Counted from the stretch's first letter, positions 25,476-33,687 are shown. The stretch: 64,000 bases of DNA from Pseudomonas syringae (GCF_001698815.1 NZ_LGSI01000050.1:186001-250000), one strand, 5' to 3'. Translations and numbers: made by a program. Notes: generated by a model not told the origin, from the sequence alone.

Positions 25476-25498
25476 TTAATTACCTGTGAGCTAATTAA
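25476..25498. promoter_or_regulatory. Perfect inverted repeat TTAATTA-N9-TAATTAA, candidate LysR operator
   Basis: A seven-base perfect inverted repeat with a nine-base spacer ends three bases before the LysR start and lies between the two divergent genes. The AT-rich T-N11-A-type dyad suits a LysR-family operator. It occupies the place of the ribosome site of the regulator gene. Confidence 0.6.
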
Positions 25499-25501
25499 AC
25501 T

Positions 25502-26392
25502 ATGGAAATACGTCATTTCCGCTACTTCCTGGCGGTCGCCCGGCACAAGAGTTTTGTTCGCGCCGCCGAACAGCTAGGTATCGCGCCGCCGACCTTGACC
25601 CGGCAGATTCAGGACCTGGAAAGCGAACTCGGCACGCGCCTGTTGCAGCGCTCGCAACGGGACGTGAGCCTTACCGAAGCCGGACGTGCCTTGCAGATCG
25701 AAGCCGAGGCGACGCTGCGCCAATTCGAATCCGCGCAGCTCAGTGCACAGCGGGCCGGGCGCGGTGAAACCGGACATATCCAGCTGGGCTACGTCGCCTC
25801 GGCGGTGTTCTCGGGTGTTTTGCAAAATCAGGTCAGCGAATTTCGACAACGCTATGTGGATGTGGGCTTCACGATTACCGAACAGCTGATGCCGACCTTG
25901 CCGCGCCTGATCGAGGAAGGGCGGCTGGATATCGGCTACGTGCGCTCGCCGATGCCGTTGGGGGAGTCGCTGAGCCGACTGGATTTGCTCGAAGAAGCAT
26001 TCGTTCTGGCGCTGCCGGCCGGTTCCTGGCTCTGCCACCTGAAACAGATCGAAGCATCGCACCTGCAGAACGAAACCTTTATTCTGCCCGAGCAGATATC
26101 AGGCACTTTCGACGTTGCAGCCCAAGGCGGGTTCGCCCCGAAACTGGGCCCGCAACCCGGCGGACTGGTGTCGGTGGTTGCCCTGGTTTCATTGGGGCAG
26201 GGCGTTGCCGTGGTGCCGCAATCGATGGTCGAGCGCATCCAGCTGCCCAACGTGCTTTACCGTCCGCTCCACGACTGCCAGCCTCGCTCATGCCTGTCGC
26301 TGATTTACCGACGCTACGAAAAGGCTGCGGCCGTGGCTCGGTTTATTGAGCATGTGAAGCGGGGTGCAGCGTCTGTTCAGTCTCGGGCGTGA
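25502..26392 (+). CDS. LysR-family transcriptional regulator
   Basis: 296-residue regulator. The N-terminal helix-turn-helix MEIRHFRYFLAVARHKSFVR..AAEQLGIAPPTLTRQIQDLE (~residues 1-40) is typical. The effector domain begins near residue 92 (HIQLGYVASAVFSGVL) and ends with a substrate-domain helix VVALVSLGQGVAVVPQSM. It resembles the BenM/CatR-like group by the GxRHFRYF start. Divergent from the GlcG-like/DHA2 pair with a strong inverted repeat between them, so it probably controls that pair. Confidence 0.92.
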   Translation: MEIRHFRYFLAVARHKSFVRAAEQLGIAPPTLTRQIQDLESELGTRLLQRSQRDVSLTEAGRALQIEAEATLRQFESAQLSAQRAGRGETGHIQLGYVASAVFSGVLQNQVSEFRQRYVDVGFTITEQLMPTLPRLIEEGRLDIGYVRSPMPLGESLSRLDLLEEAFVLALPAGSWLCHLKQIEASHLQNETFILPEQISGTFDVAAQGGFAPKLGPQPGGLVSVVALVSLGQGVAVVPQSMVERIQLPNVLYRPLHDCQPRSCLSLIYRRYEKAAAVARFIEHVKRGAASVQSRA

Positions 26393-26458
26393 TTCTGCCG
26401 GGCAGATGAGCGACGATAGTGTCGGTTTGCGCAGTGAATTGATCCTGGAATCGAATGC

Positions 26459-27553
26459 ATGAAGAAATACCAACCTCCCGTGACCTTGACCCCGCGAATG
26501 CTTTCCTTGGTGGCGGACATCAGCGAAGAATTAGGGCGGCTGTCGGCCCTGGGTGAAGTCAGTCAAGCGCCGATGTTGCGACGCGGTAATCGGATACGGA
26601 CGATTCAGGCGTCCCTTGCCATCGAAAACAACACCTTGAGTGTTGAGCAAGTGACTGCGGTTCTCGATGGGCAGCGGGTATTGGGTTTGCCTCGGGAAAT
26701 TCAGGAAGTACGCAATGCGTTCGCTGCCTATGAAGCGATGACCGAATGGCGGCCGAGCAACTGTGTCGATTTATTGGCTGCCCATAACCTGCTGATGCAG
26801 GGATTGATTGATGATGCCGGTTGCTTCAGGCAAGGAGGAGTGGGCATCTATCGTGGCAATCGACTGTTGCACATGGCTCCGCCAGCCAATCGGGTCAGGA
26901 CCTTGATAGATGATTTGCTCGGTTGGGTAGCAACTGCGCAAGTCCATCCACTGATCGCCAGTTGCATTTTTCACTACGAATTTGAATTCATTCATCCATT
27001 TGCCAATGGTAATGGACGGATGGGGCGACTATGGCAAACGCTCATGCTCAGCCAGTGGCGACCGATGCTGGCTTATCTTCCTGTCGAGACAGTTATCCGC
27101 GAGCAGCAGGAGGCTTACTACGCAGCGCTGGCTGCGGCGGATCAACTGGCTGAGGCCACGCCGTTTGTAGAGTTCATGTTGAACGCGCTACAGCAGGCAC
27201 TCGCAGAAGCGGCTGCGTCGAGTATCCAGAGTGTTGAACCGACCGCACAAGCTACCGCACAAGTAGCCGCACAAGTGACCGACCAAGTCCGGCGACTTCT
27301 TGACGCTTTGCGCATCGGTCAGGCACTTGGTGCTGCCGAGCTGATTGAGCATCTAGGGCTTACGCATCGCCAGTCGTTTCGCAACAGTTACCTTAACCCG
27401 GCACTGGTTGCCGGGCTCATCCAGATGACCAAACCTGCATCGCCGCGCAGTCCCGCGCAGGCCTACTACTTGACCGACAAGGCGCGCCTCCTGTTATCCG
27501 GCAAGCCTCCCGCGGCCACGCTGAACCCGCCAAACAACGGAGCCCAACCATGA
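26459..27553 (+). CDS. Fic-family protein (probable AMP transferase)
   Basis: 364-residue Fic protein. The active-site motif HPFANGNGRMGR lies at residues 179-190 (HxFx[D/N]GNGRxxR complete, so catalysis is plausible). The inhibitory motif [S/T]xxxE[G/N] occurs at S52-E56-N57, N-terminal to the core, which makes this a class II self-inhibited Fic (Glu56 as gate). Residues ~70-140 hold the Fic_N-type helices. A repetitive A/Q/T/V linker (~262-277) leads to a C-terminal winged helix (LRIGQALGAAELIEHLGLTHRQSFRNSYL). No antitoxin gene is adjacent. The stop overlaps the start of a VOC protein gene by four bases. Target protein unknown. Confidence 0.92.
   Translation: MKKYQPPVTLTPRMLSLVADISEELGRLSALGEVSQAPMLRRGNRIRTIQASLAIENNTLSVEQVTAVLDGQRVLGLPREIQEVRNAFAAYEAMTEWRPSNCVDLLAAHNLLMQGLIDDAGCFRQGGVGIYRGNRLLHMAPPANRVRTLIDDLLGWVATAQVHPLIASCIFHYEFEFIHPFANGNGRMGRLWQTLMLSQWRPMLAYLPVETVIREQQEAYYAALAAADQLAEATPFVEFMLNALQQALAEAAASSIQSVEPTAQATAQVAAQVTDQVRRLLDALRIGQALGAAELIEHLGLTHRQSFRNSYLNPALVAGLIQMTKPASPRSPAQAYYLTDKARLLLSGKPPAATLNPPNNGAQP
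27242..27289 (+). repeat. 12-bp tandem repeat inside the Fic gene (four units)
   Basis: ACCGCACAAGCT, ACCGCACAAGTA, GCCGCACAAGTG, ACCGACCAAGTC: four degenerate 12-bp units that encode a TAQA/TAQV/AAQV/TDQV linker between the Fic core and the C-terminal winged helix. Copy-number change keeps the frame, so only linker length would vary. Confidence 0.85.
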
Positions 27554-27927
27554 TCGATCATCTGGACCACCTGGTACTGACTGCCGTCGATGGCGAAGCC
27601 ACCAAGGATTTCTACACTCGCGTGCTGGGGATGCAGCTGGAAACCTTCGGCGCCGGGCGTATGGCGTTTCGGTTCGGCAATCAGAAAATCAATCTGCACA
27701 TTCGCGGCCATGAGTTCGAGCCCAAGGCTCATGTACCGGTGCCGGGCGCGCTGGACTTGTGCTTTATCGCGTCGATTCCACTGGAGCAGGTCATCGAGCG
27801 TTTGAACGCGGCGCAGTGGTCGATCATCGAAGGCCCGATCCTGCGCACCGGCGCTACCGGGCCGATTCGCTCGGTGTATGTGCGTGATCCGGATCTAAAT
27901 TTGATCGAGATTTCAGAGCGGGTTTGA
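27550..27927 (+). CDS. VOC-family protein (glyoxalase/dioxygenase superfamily)
   Basis: 125-residue single-module vicinal-oxygen-chelate protein: MIDHLDHLVLTAVDGEATKD at the start (His metal ligand), FYTRVLGMQLETFG, then INLHIRGHEFEPKA (second His) and a C-terminal half ending SVYVRDPDLNLIEISER with the Glu ligand. This matches lactoylglutathione-lyase-like YaeR/virulence-type VOC proteins. It is translationally coupled to the Fic gene (ATGA overlap), an unusual partner. Enzyme activity cannot be assigned. Confidence 0.88.
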   Translation: MIDHLDHLVLTAVDGEATKDFYTRVLGMQLETFGAGRMAFRFGNQKINLHIRGHEFEPKAHVPVPGALDLCFIASIPLEQVIERLNAAQWSIIEGPILRTGATGPIRSVYVRDPDLNLIEISERV

Positions 27928-27956
27928 ATTGGCCAGAACGGCGTGCCCTTATACCC

Positions 27957-28046
27957 CGTTGGAGCGAGGCTTGCCCGCGAAGAACGATAACGCGGTGGCT
28001 CTGACTCACCGAGGCGCCTGATTTGCGGGCAAACCTCGCTCCAACG
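27957..28046. repeat. REP doublet
   Basis: CGTTGGAGCGAGGCTTGCCC facing GGGCAAACCTCGCTCCAACG across ~45 bases (one substitution in the second arm), between convergent genes. Confidence 0.85.
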
Positions 28047-28053
28047 GAACACA

Positions 28054-29583
28054 TCACCGACACGCCTCCATTAACTGCAATGCTTCCTGCACCGGCAATG
28101 GCTGTTTCATTCGCTCGGCCAGCAACGCGACAGCGCGTTCGTATTTACAGGCCACGATTGCCGCGACAATTCCGCTCTGGCAGAGCAGTGCGACGAACTC
28201 GAATTTTTCCGGTTCGCCGGTATAGACAATGTCATCCCATTGCTCGGCGTGACCGAGGTAGTCGATGCGTTTGCCGAAGTGGTAGGTCCAGAAGAACGGC
28301 ACGTCGGCATAGTGTTCAGCGCCGCCCAGCATGTTGAGCGCGGCGATGCGGCCGTGTTGTTGTGCCAGGCGCCAGTGCTCGATACGCAGCGGCTTGTCGG
28401 CCAGCGGGAAGGTAGCAATATCGCCAGCGGCCCAAAGCCCCGCCCTGAGTTGCATGCCGCTATCGACGCGAAGCGAGCCATCTTCTTCGCGTTCGATATC
28501 CTCGACAAAATCGGTCACCGGACTGACGCCAACTCCCACCAGAACGAGGTCCGCAGGCAGATGTTCCCCGTTGTTGAGTCGCACGCTTTCCAGGCGTTCA
28601 TCGCCCTCGAAATGAGTGGCCTCGACGTGGGTGCGGAACAGCACGCCATGCTGCTCATGCAAGCCGCGTAGCGCTTTGCCGATACGTTCGCCGAACTGTT
28701 TCTGGAACGGAATTTCATGACGCGCGAGTACCGTGACTGCCAGACCGCGTTTGCGCAGGGCCGAGGCCGCCTCCAGCCCGATAAAACTGTCGCCGATGAT
28801 CACCACCTTCGAACCGGGTTGCGCGGCGTACAGCACAGTGCGCGCATCGTCGCGGGAGCGGAGCAGCAGCACCTGAGGCAAATCCGAGCCGGGTAAATCA
28901 ATGGGTTTGGGCTTGCCGCCGGTCGCGATCAGGGCGGCGTCGTAGTTCAGCGTCTGCCCGTCGTCCAGAATCACCTGCCTGGTGCTGCTGTCGAGGGATA
29001 CGACCCTGGCATGGATGCGTTGTATGTGCTGTTCGCGATAGAAGCTTTCCTCCCGCAGCGGCGGTGTTTCATCCGGCGGCATATCCCCGGAGATCACGAA
29101 TTTGCTCAATGCGGTGCGGTCGTAGCCGGGCTGCGCTTCTGCATCGATCAGGATCAACGCCCCGCCAAAACCCTTTTCCCGCAGGGTACTGGCGGCGGCG
29201 ATGCCTGCAGCACCTGCGCCGATGAGCACAAACCTGCGCGGATCGGCGCTGCCGTCGCGAGCCGGTGCAGGCATCGGCTGATCATCGACCACGATCATGC
29301 CGTCCAGGATTTGCGCCGGATAACGCCGCAAGCCTTCCAGCGCGGGAGGTTCACTCAGGCTGCCGTCCTCTAGCTCGAACATCGCCTTGTGCCAGGGGCA
29401 AATCAACCTGCCGTTACAAATCGCGCCTTTGGCCAATGGTGCGCCTGCGTGAGGACATTTACCTTGATAGGCGCGAACTTGCTCACCCATTCGCACCAGA
29501 ACAATGGGCTGGTCGCCGATCTTGATTTCGCTGCCGCGATCTTCTGCAAGATCAGCAAAGCGGGCGACGGTATGCAGGGCCAT
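28054..29583 (-). CDS. Rieske/FAD-dependent NAD(P)H oxidoreductase (AIF-like)
   Basis: 509-residue two-part enzyme. The N-terminal Rieske [2Fe-2S] domain has ligands CPH and CPWH (CPHAGAPLAKG at ~residues 43-53, LICPWHKAMF at ~60-69). The flavoprotein part has the FAD loop FVLIGAGAAGIAAAS (~117-131), the NAD loop VVIIGDSFIGLEAAS (~257-271) and the late FAD motif GLWAAGDIATFPL. This fusion is known from AIFM3-like and ferredoxin-reductase-like proteins. The start is the ATG at 29583 (MALHTVARF). It is probably a single-gene unit; electron acceptor unknown. Confidence 0.9.
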   Translation of the reverse strand: MALHTVARFADLAEDRGSEIKIGDQPIVLVRMGEQVRAYQGKCPHAGAPLAKGAICNGRLICPWHKAMFELEDGSLSEPPALEGLRRYPAQILDGMIVVDDQPMPAPARDGSADPRRFVLIGAGAAGIAAASTLREKGFGGALILIDAEAQPGYDRTALSKFVISGDMPPDETPPLREESFYREQHIQRIHARVVSLDSSTRQVILDDGQTLNYDAALIATGGKPKPIDLPGSDLPQVLLLRSRDDARTVLYAAQPGSKVVIIGDSFIGLEAASALRKRGLAVTVLARHEIPFQKQFGERIGKALRGLHEQHGVLFRTHVEATHFEGDERLESVRLNNGEHLPADLVLVGVGVSPVTDFVEDIEREEDGSLRVDSGMQLRAGLWAAGDIATFPLADKPLRIEHWRLAQQHGRIAALNMLGGAEHYADVPFFWTYHFGKRIDYLGHAEQWDDIVYTGEPEKFEFVALLCQSGIVAAIVACKYERAVALLAERMKQPLPVQEALQLMEACR

Positions 29584-29659
29584 GGCGTTCTCCTGACAGG
29601 CTTTTTGTTGGGAGTCAGGCGCCGGGTGCAAGGTTCACTGCAAGTAAAAGCCACATCCC

Positions 29660-30142
29660 TCAGCGGACCAGACCCAGGCGCTCGTGCCAGTCGGCAATGG
29701 ATTCTTCGGGAAAGCCATCGAACAGCTTATCGCCCTCGTGGGCTTGCACTTCCACCCACGACGCCTTGGAGTCGATCAGCAGATGCGTGTGTTCCGGCGG
29801 TGTCGGCAGCGGTGTATCGATAGCTGACGCAAACGGATGGATCAGCTCGGGCCATTCAGGGCTGAACAGCCACAAGCCACTGCCGCACAGTTTGCAGAAA
29901 TGCCGCTCGGCACTGCTGGTATGCACGTGATGATCCTCACGCATCCTGGCGTGATAAATCGCGATGTGTGCGCGGCCTTTGACCTTCAGGCTTTTAGCGT
30001 CGCCGCTGAGGTTGATCGAATAGCCGCCACCGCCCTGTGTCTTGCGACAGATCGAGCAGTAGCAGCGTTGATAAGGATACGGATGGGCGCTGTTCAGGCT
30101 GAACTCGACCTCACCGCAATGGCAGGAACCTTCAAGATGCAT
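29660..30142 (-). CDS. GFA family protein (glutathione-dependent formaldehyde-activating-like)
   Basis: 160-residue zinc-binding protein of the GFA (S-(hydroxymethyl)glutathione synthase-like) family. The cysteine ligands appear in order: GSCHCGEVEFSL (~6-17), RCYCSICRKTQGGGG (~27-41) and HFCKLCGSGLWLF (~81-93). Most members have unknown substrates; true Gfa activity is rare. It sits 77 bases upstream of the Rieske oxidoreductase gene on the same strand, so the two may be co-transcribed. Confidence 0.87.
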   Translation of the reverse strand: MHLEGSCHCGEVEFSLNSAHPYPYQRCYCSICRKTQGGGGYSINLSGDAKSLKVKGRAHIAIYHARMREDHHVHTSSAERHFCKLCGSGLWLFSPEWPELIHPFASAIDTPLPTPPEHTHLLIDSKASWVEVQAHEGDKLFDGFPEESIADWHERLGLVR

Positions 30143-30234
30143 GACGAAATCTCCTCAAGACATGCCTGAGCGCTGATAAAAAACTCCAGGCACTTAGGTT
30201 CTAGACAAGCGGATATCGGATTGAGTGTCTTCGT

Positions 30235-30329
30235 TCGTCGGACAATTCTTGATCAGATGAGAGAATTGTTACCAAGAAACGCTCAAGAACCCCGTCGCCA
30301 AGTCGATAGAGTCTAAAGTTGTCGGACAA
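30235..30329. promoter_or_regulatory. Two copies of TYGTCGGACAATTC upstream of the chemoreceptor gene
   Basis: TCGTCGGACAATTC (30235-30248) and TTGTCGGACAATTC (30319-30332) are 84 bases apart. TTGTC-G-GACAA is a perfect palindrome of the form bound by GntR/FCD regulators, similar to the elements at 18324 and 18361. 84 bp is eight helical turns, which would place both on the same face of DNA. Confidence 0.45.
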
Positions 30330-30371
30330 TTCAAGCCTGCCAAGTCCTGTTTCCTGATAACCCTTCTGTTC

Positions 30372-30379
30372 AATAACAA
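30372..30379 (+). promoter_or_regulatory. Crc/Hfq CA motif AATAACAA before the chemoreceptor gene
   Basis: An exact AAYAAYAA match that ends 12 bases before the ATG at 30392. It suggests that chemotaxis toward this receptor's ligand is subject to catabolite repression. Confidence 0.5.
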
Positions 30380-30391
30380 GAGCTCACGGCC

Positions 30392-32017
30392 ATGAACCTA
30401 CGTAATTTGACCATCGCCCGCCGGGCTGGCCTTGGCTTCACCCTGATTTCCCTGTTGGTTGCATTGCTGGGTTGGTTCGCGTTGGCGCAGATGTCGGCCA
30501 TTCGCCAGAGCGAATTGGCGGTTGAAAGCAACTGGATGCCGAGTATGCGGGTGGTCAACGATATTCGGGAGAACATGCTGCGTATCCGCACTATCTCGCT
30601 GCGCATGGCTTTGGACCCGGATCCAAAGAACATCCCGACCTATCGCGGTCAGCTGGATGTTCGCAATCAGGACCTGAATAAAAAACTGGATACGTTGAAC
30701 GCTTTTGTCGATACCCCGGAAGAAAAGGTCCTCAACGATCAGTTCCGCATAACGCTGGGTGACTATCAGAAAGGGCTCGAGCGTTCATTCGTCCTGGCGG
30801 CTCAGAACGACCGCGACGCGCTGAACAAGCTGCTGCTGGTGGACATGAAGCAGATTGTCGACGGCTCCGGCAAACAACTCAGCGATTTCAGCGAGTTCTA
30901 TGCCAAACAGGTCGACCTCGAAGGCAAGGCAGCCGAGGCGCAATACAGCAAGTCGCAGACCATTGTGCTGATCTTCGTGATCATTGCCGGCTTGGGCACT
31001 ATCGGCCTGGCGCTGTGGCTGACCCGCAGCATCGTGCGTCCGTTACAGACGGCGGTGCTCGCGGCTGAAGGTGTTGCTGCTGGCGACCTTACACAAACCA
31101 TTCATGTGGATGGCAAGGACGAGGTCACGCGTCTGCTCGCCGCGCTGGAAAAAATGCAGGGCAACCTGCGTTCGGCCATGCGTCATATCGGCAGCTCGGC
31201 GACCCAGCTGGCGTCGGCGGCGACTGAACTGAATTCGGTGACCGAAGACAGCTACCGTGGCCTGCACCAGCAGAACGCCGAAATCGATCAGGCGGCCACC
31301 GCTATCAATGAAATGACCTCGGCGGTGGAAGAAGTGGCACGCAACGCCGTGTCGACCTCCGATGCGTCCAATCAATCCACCGTGTCGGCTCAGGCCGGGC
31401 AGGCTCGGGTGGTGGATACGGTGCAGTCGATCCAGACGCTGACCGATAACGTCCAGGCAACCTCGAAGCTGGTGCAGAACCTGGCGGATCAGTCCCAGGA
31501 TATCGGCAAGGTACTGGACGTGATTCGCTCGATTGCCGAGCAGACCAACCTTCTGGCGCTCAACGCCGCCATCGAAGCCGCGCGGGCAGGGGAATCGGGA
31601 CGCGGTTTCGCAGTGGTGGCCGATGAAGTCCGGGCTTTGGCGCACCGCACCCAGCAGTCGACGCTGGAAATCGACAAGATGGTCACGGCGATGCGCAGTG
31701 GTTCCGCTCAGGCGCTCGAATCGATGCAGACCAGCAGTCAGCGCGCGGGGGAGACCCTGTCGCTGGCGCAGGGTGCGGGCGAATCCTTGACCGACATCAC
31801 CTCGTCGATCAATCAGATTTCCGAGCGCAATCTGGTCATCGCCAGCGCTGCTGAAGAGCAGGCGCAGGTGGCGCGCGAAGTTGATCGCAATATCGTCAAC
31901 ATCCGTGATCTGTCCATGCAATCGACCCATGGCGCCAATCAGATCAGTGCGTCGAGCCATGAGCTGTCGCGTCTGGCCGTGGAGTTGAACGCGGTGGTGG
32001 CGCGCTTCAAGGTCTGA
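30392..32017 (+). CDS. Methyl-accepting chemotaxis protein
   Basis: 541-residue chemoreceptor. TM1 is at ~residues 12-32 (LGFTLISLLVALLGWFALAQM), the periplasmic four-helix-bundle sensor (4HB_MCP type) spans ~33-187, and TM2 lies at ~188-210 (IVLIFVIIAGLGTIGLALWLT). HAMP follows (~211-265), then a signalling domain with the hairpin tip IAEQTNLLALNAAIEAARAG (~383-402) that contacts CheA/CheW. No C-terminal CheR/CheB-tethering pentapeptide is seen. Upstream are two palindromic operator candidates and a Crc motif. The ligand is unknown. The next gene, an AGE-family isomerase, is on the same strand 138 bases away. Confidence 0.95.
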   Translation: MNLRNLTIARRAGLGFTLISLLVALLGWFALAQMSAIRQSELAVESNWMPSMRVVNDIRENMLRIRTISLRMALDPDPKNIPTYRGQLDVRNQDLNKKLDTLNAFVDTPEEKVLNDQFRITLGDYQKGLERSFVLAAQNDRDALNKLLLVDMKQIVDGSGKQLSDFSEFYAKQVDLEGKAAEAQYSKSQTIVLIFVIIAGLGTIGLALWLTRSIVRPLQTAVLAAEGVAAGDLTQTIHVDGKDEVTRLLAALEKMQGNLRSAMRHIGSSATQLASAATELNSVTEDSYRGLHQQNAEIDQAATAINEMTSAVEEVARNAVSTSDASNQSTVSAQAGQARVVDTVQSIQTLTDNVQATSKLVQNLADQSQDIGKVLDVIRSIAEQTNLLALNAAIEAARAGESGRGFAVVADEVRALAHRTQQSTLEIDKMVTAMRSGSAQALESMQTSSQRAGETLSLAQGAGESLTDITSSINQISERNLVIASAAEEQAQVAREVDRNIVNIRDLSMQSTHGANQISASSHELSRLAVELNAVVARFKV

Positions 32018-32155
32018 GCAGGCGTCAGCTGTCGAGGCGTAACGGCGAGCTGTCCATGTGCTGGATAGCTTGCCGCTGGCCGTCCGGGCCGGGCATGATT
32101 CGCCACGGCCGATCATCCCGGCCATCGGACTATCGACAGAGGCGAAACAGCTTCC

Positions 32156-33400
32156 ATGGACAATAAAAATCACACCTTCAGCAGTTGGCTGCGCGCGCCG
32201 GCCCACCATGAATGGCTGGCTCGCGAAGGCAACCGCCTGCTGAGTTTCGCCAAGGCTTCGCGCCTGCCCCAAGGGTTCGGCAATCTGGACGTACGCGGCG
32301 TACTGGCTGCCGACGCCCGTGCCGAAACCATGAATACCGCCCGCATGACCCACAGTTTCGCCATGGCCCATGTGCGCGGCATACCCGGTTGCGCGGCATT
32401 GGTGGATCACGGCATTGCGGCGCTCGCCGGGCCGCTGCGCGACGCCGAGCACGGTGGCTGGTTCAGCGGGCCGCTTGACGACGGCCTCAAGGCTGACAAG
32501 CAAGCCTATTTGCATGCCTTTGTCGCGCTGGCGGCCAGCTCCGCTGTGGTGGCGGGGCGAGCGGGCGCGCAGGAGCTGTTATCGGAGTCGATCCGGGTCA
32601 TTCAGAACCGCTTCTGGAGCGAAGCAGAAGGCACCATGCGCGAATCCTTCGCTCGGGACTGGAGCGGCGAAGAGCAATATCGCGGCGCCAACAGCAATAT
32701 GCACAGCACCGAAGCCTTTCTGGCCCTGGCCGATGTGACCGGCGACGCGCAATGGCTGGATCGTGCGCTGCGCATCGTCGAACGCGTGATTCACGGCCAC
32801 GCCGCCGCCAATGATTTTCAGGTGGTCGAGCACTTCAGCCAGCGCTGGGAACCGTTGCCCGACTATAACCAGGACAATCCCGCCGACGGATTTCGCCCGT
32901 TCGGCACTACGCCGGGCCATGCGTTCGAATGGGCGCGGCTGTTGTTGCATCTGGAAGCGGCACGGCAACGGGCGCATCTGCCCACGCCCGCCTGGCTGGT
33001 GAAAGATGCGCAGCAGTTGTTCGCCAGCGCCTGCCGCAATGCCTGGGCAGTCGATGGCTTGCCGGGGATCGTCTACACCCTGGACTGGCAAAATCGCCCG
33101 GTGGTGCGTCATCGTCTGCATTGGGTGCATTGCGAGGCCGCCGCCGCTGCCGCTGCCTTGTTACAGCGCACCGACGAAAAGCAGTATGAAGACTGGTATC
33201 GGCGCTTCTGGGAGTTCAACGAAACCCTGTTCATCGACTATGAGCAGGGTAGCTGGCATCACGAACTCAACCCACAAAACCAGCCAAGCGCCGACATCTG
33301 GGCTGGCAAACCCGACCTGTATCACGCTTATCAGGCGACAGTCCTGCCGGTGCTGCCGTTGGCGCCGAGTTTGACGACGGGGTTGGCGGCGATGGGGTAG
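32156..33400 (+). CDS. AGE-family isomerase/epimerase (YihS/mannose isomerase-like)
   Basis: 414-residue alpha-6/alpha-6 barrel enzyme of the N-acylglucosamine 2-epimerase superfamily, closest in pattern to aldose-ketose isomerases such as E. coli YihS (sulfoquinovose isomerase) and bacterial mannose isomerase. Characteristic segments: MNTARMTHSFAMAH (~60-73), KQAYLHAFVALAAS (~114-127), RGANSNMHSTEAFLALAD (His ~185), FGTTPGHAFEWARLL (His ~251), HWVHCEAAAAAAAL (~321-334) and KPDLYHAYQATVLPVLP (His ~389). The distinction between mannose, sulfoquinovose and other ketoses cannot be made by eye. No sulfoglycolysis genes are nearby. Confidence 0.85.
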   Translation: MDNKNHTFSSWLRAPAHHEWLAREGNRLLSFAKASRLPQGFGNLDVRGVLAADARAETMNTARMTHSFAMAHVRGIPGCAALVDHGIAALAGPLRDAEHGGWFSGPLDDGLKADKQAYLHAFVALAASSAVVAGRAGAQELLSESIRVIQNRFWSEAEGTMRESFARDWSGEEQYRGANSNMHSTEAFLALADVTGDAQWLDRALRIVERVIHGHAAANDFQVVEHFSQRWEPLPDYNQDNPADGFRPFGTTPGHAFEWARLLLHLEAARQRAHLPTPAWLVKDAQQLFASACRNAWAVDGLPGIVYTLDWQNRPVVRHRLHWVHCEAAAAAAALLQRTDEKQYEDWYRRFWEFNETLFIDYEQGSWHHELNPQNQPSADIWAGKPDLYHAYQATVLPVLPLAPSLTTGLAAMG

Positions 33401-33401
33401 T

Positions 33402-33687
33402 TTGCCAAACAGGGTTGTTGATCGAGTACATATCCGTTGCTGCGGTAACGGCAGCTTAGGGTTCCGCCCTGACGGCGGGTTACTTGGAAAAGCGCCAAGT
33501 AACCAAGCGCTCTCGCCCCTGACGTCCGGAGCCTCGCCTGGGCTCGACATACCCTCGCTCCGGTCTTGCTCCGTGGGCCCGCCGCCATCGGCCATCCCTG
33601 GCCAAGGGCGGCTAACCCGGCATCCATGCCGGGTTGCCCACTGCGCAAAACCTGCGCTCGGCCTCCCGACGGGGCAGGTCAAGATCA
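33402..33687. repeat. Long GC-rich intergenic segment, suspected dispersed Pseudomonas repeat
   Basis: This ~285-base gap holds no credible gene. It contains internal inverted segments (GCCGTTACCGCAGCAACGGA complement around 33430; GGGTTACTTGGAAAAGCGCC followed by AAGTAACCAAGCGCTC, giving a TTACTT/AAGTAA hairpin at ~33478-33505; GCATCCATGCCGGGTTGCCC near 33620). From memory, similar sequences recur between genes in fluorescens-group genomes and are often mis-annotated as short proteins; this needs a search. Confidence 0.45.

Noticed and set aside
26459..27927. Fic and VOC genes as a classical toxin-antitoxin pair
   Set aside because: The Fic protein already contains its own inhibitory helix and the VOC protein does not resemble FicA-type antitoxins.
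31043..32515. 490-codon - strand frame
   Set aside because: Antisense to the chemoreceptor signalling domain and the isomerase start; Arg/His/Gln-rich and domainless.
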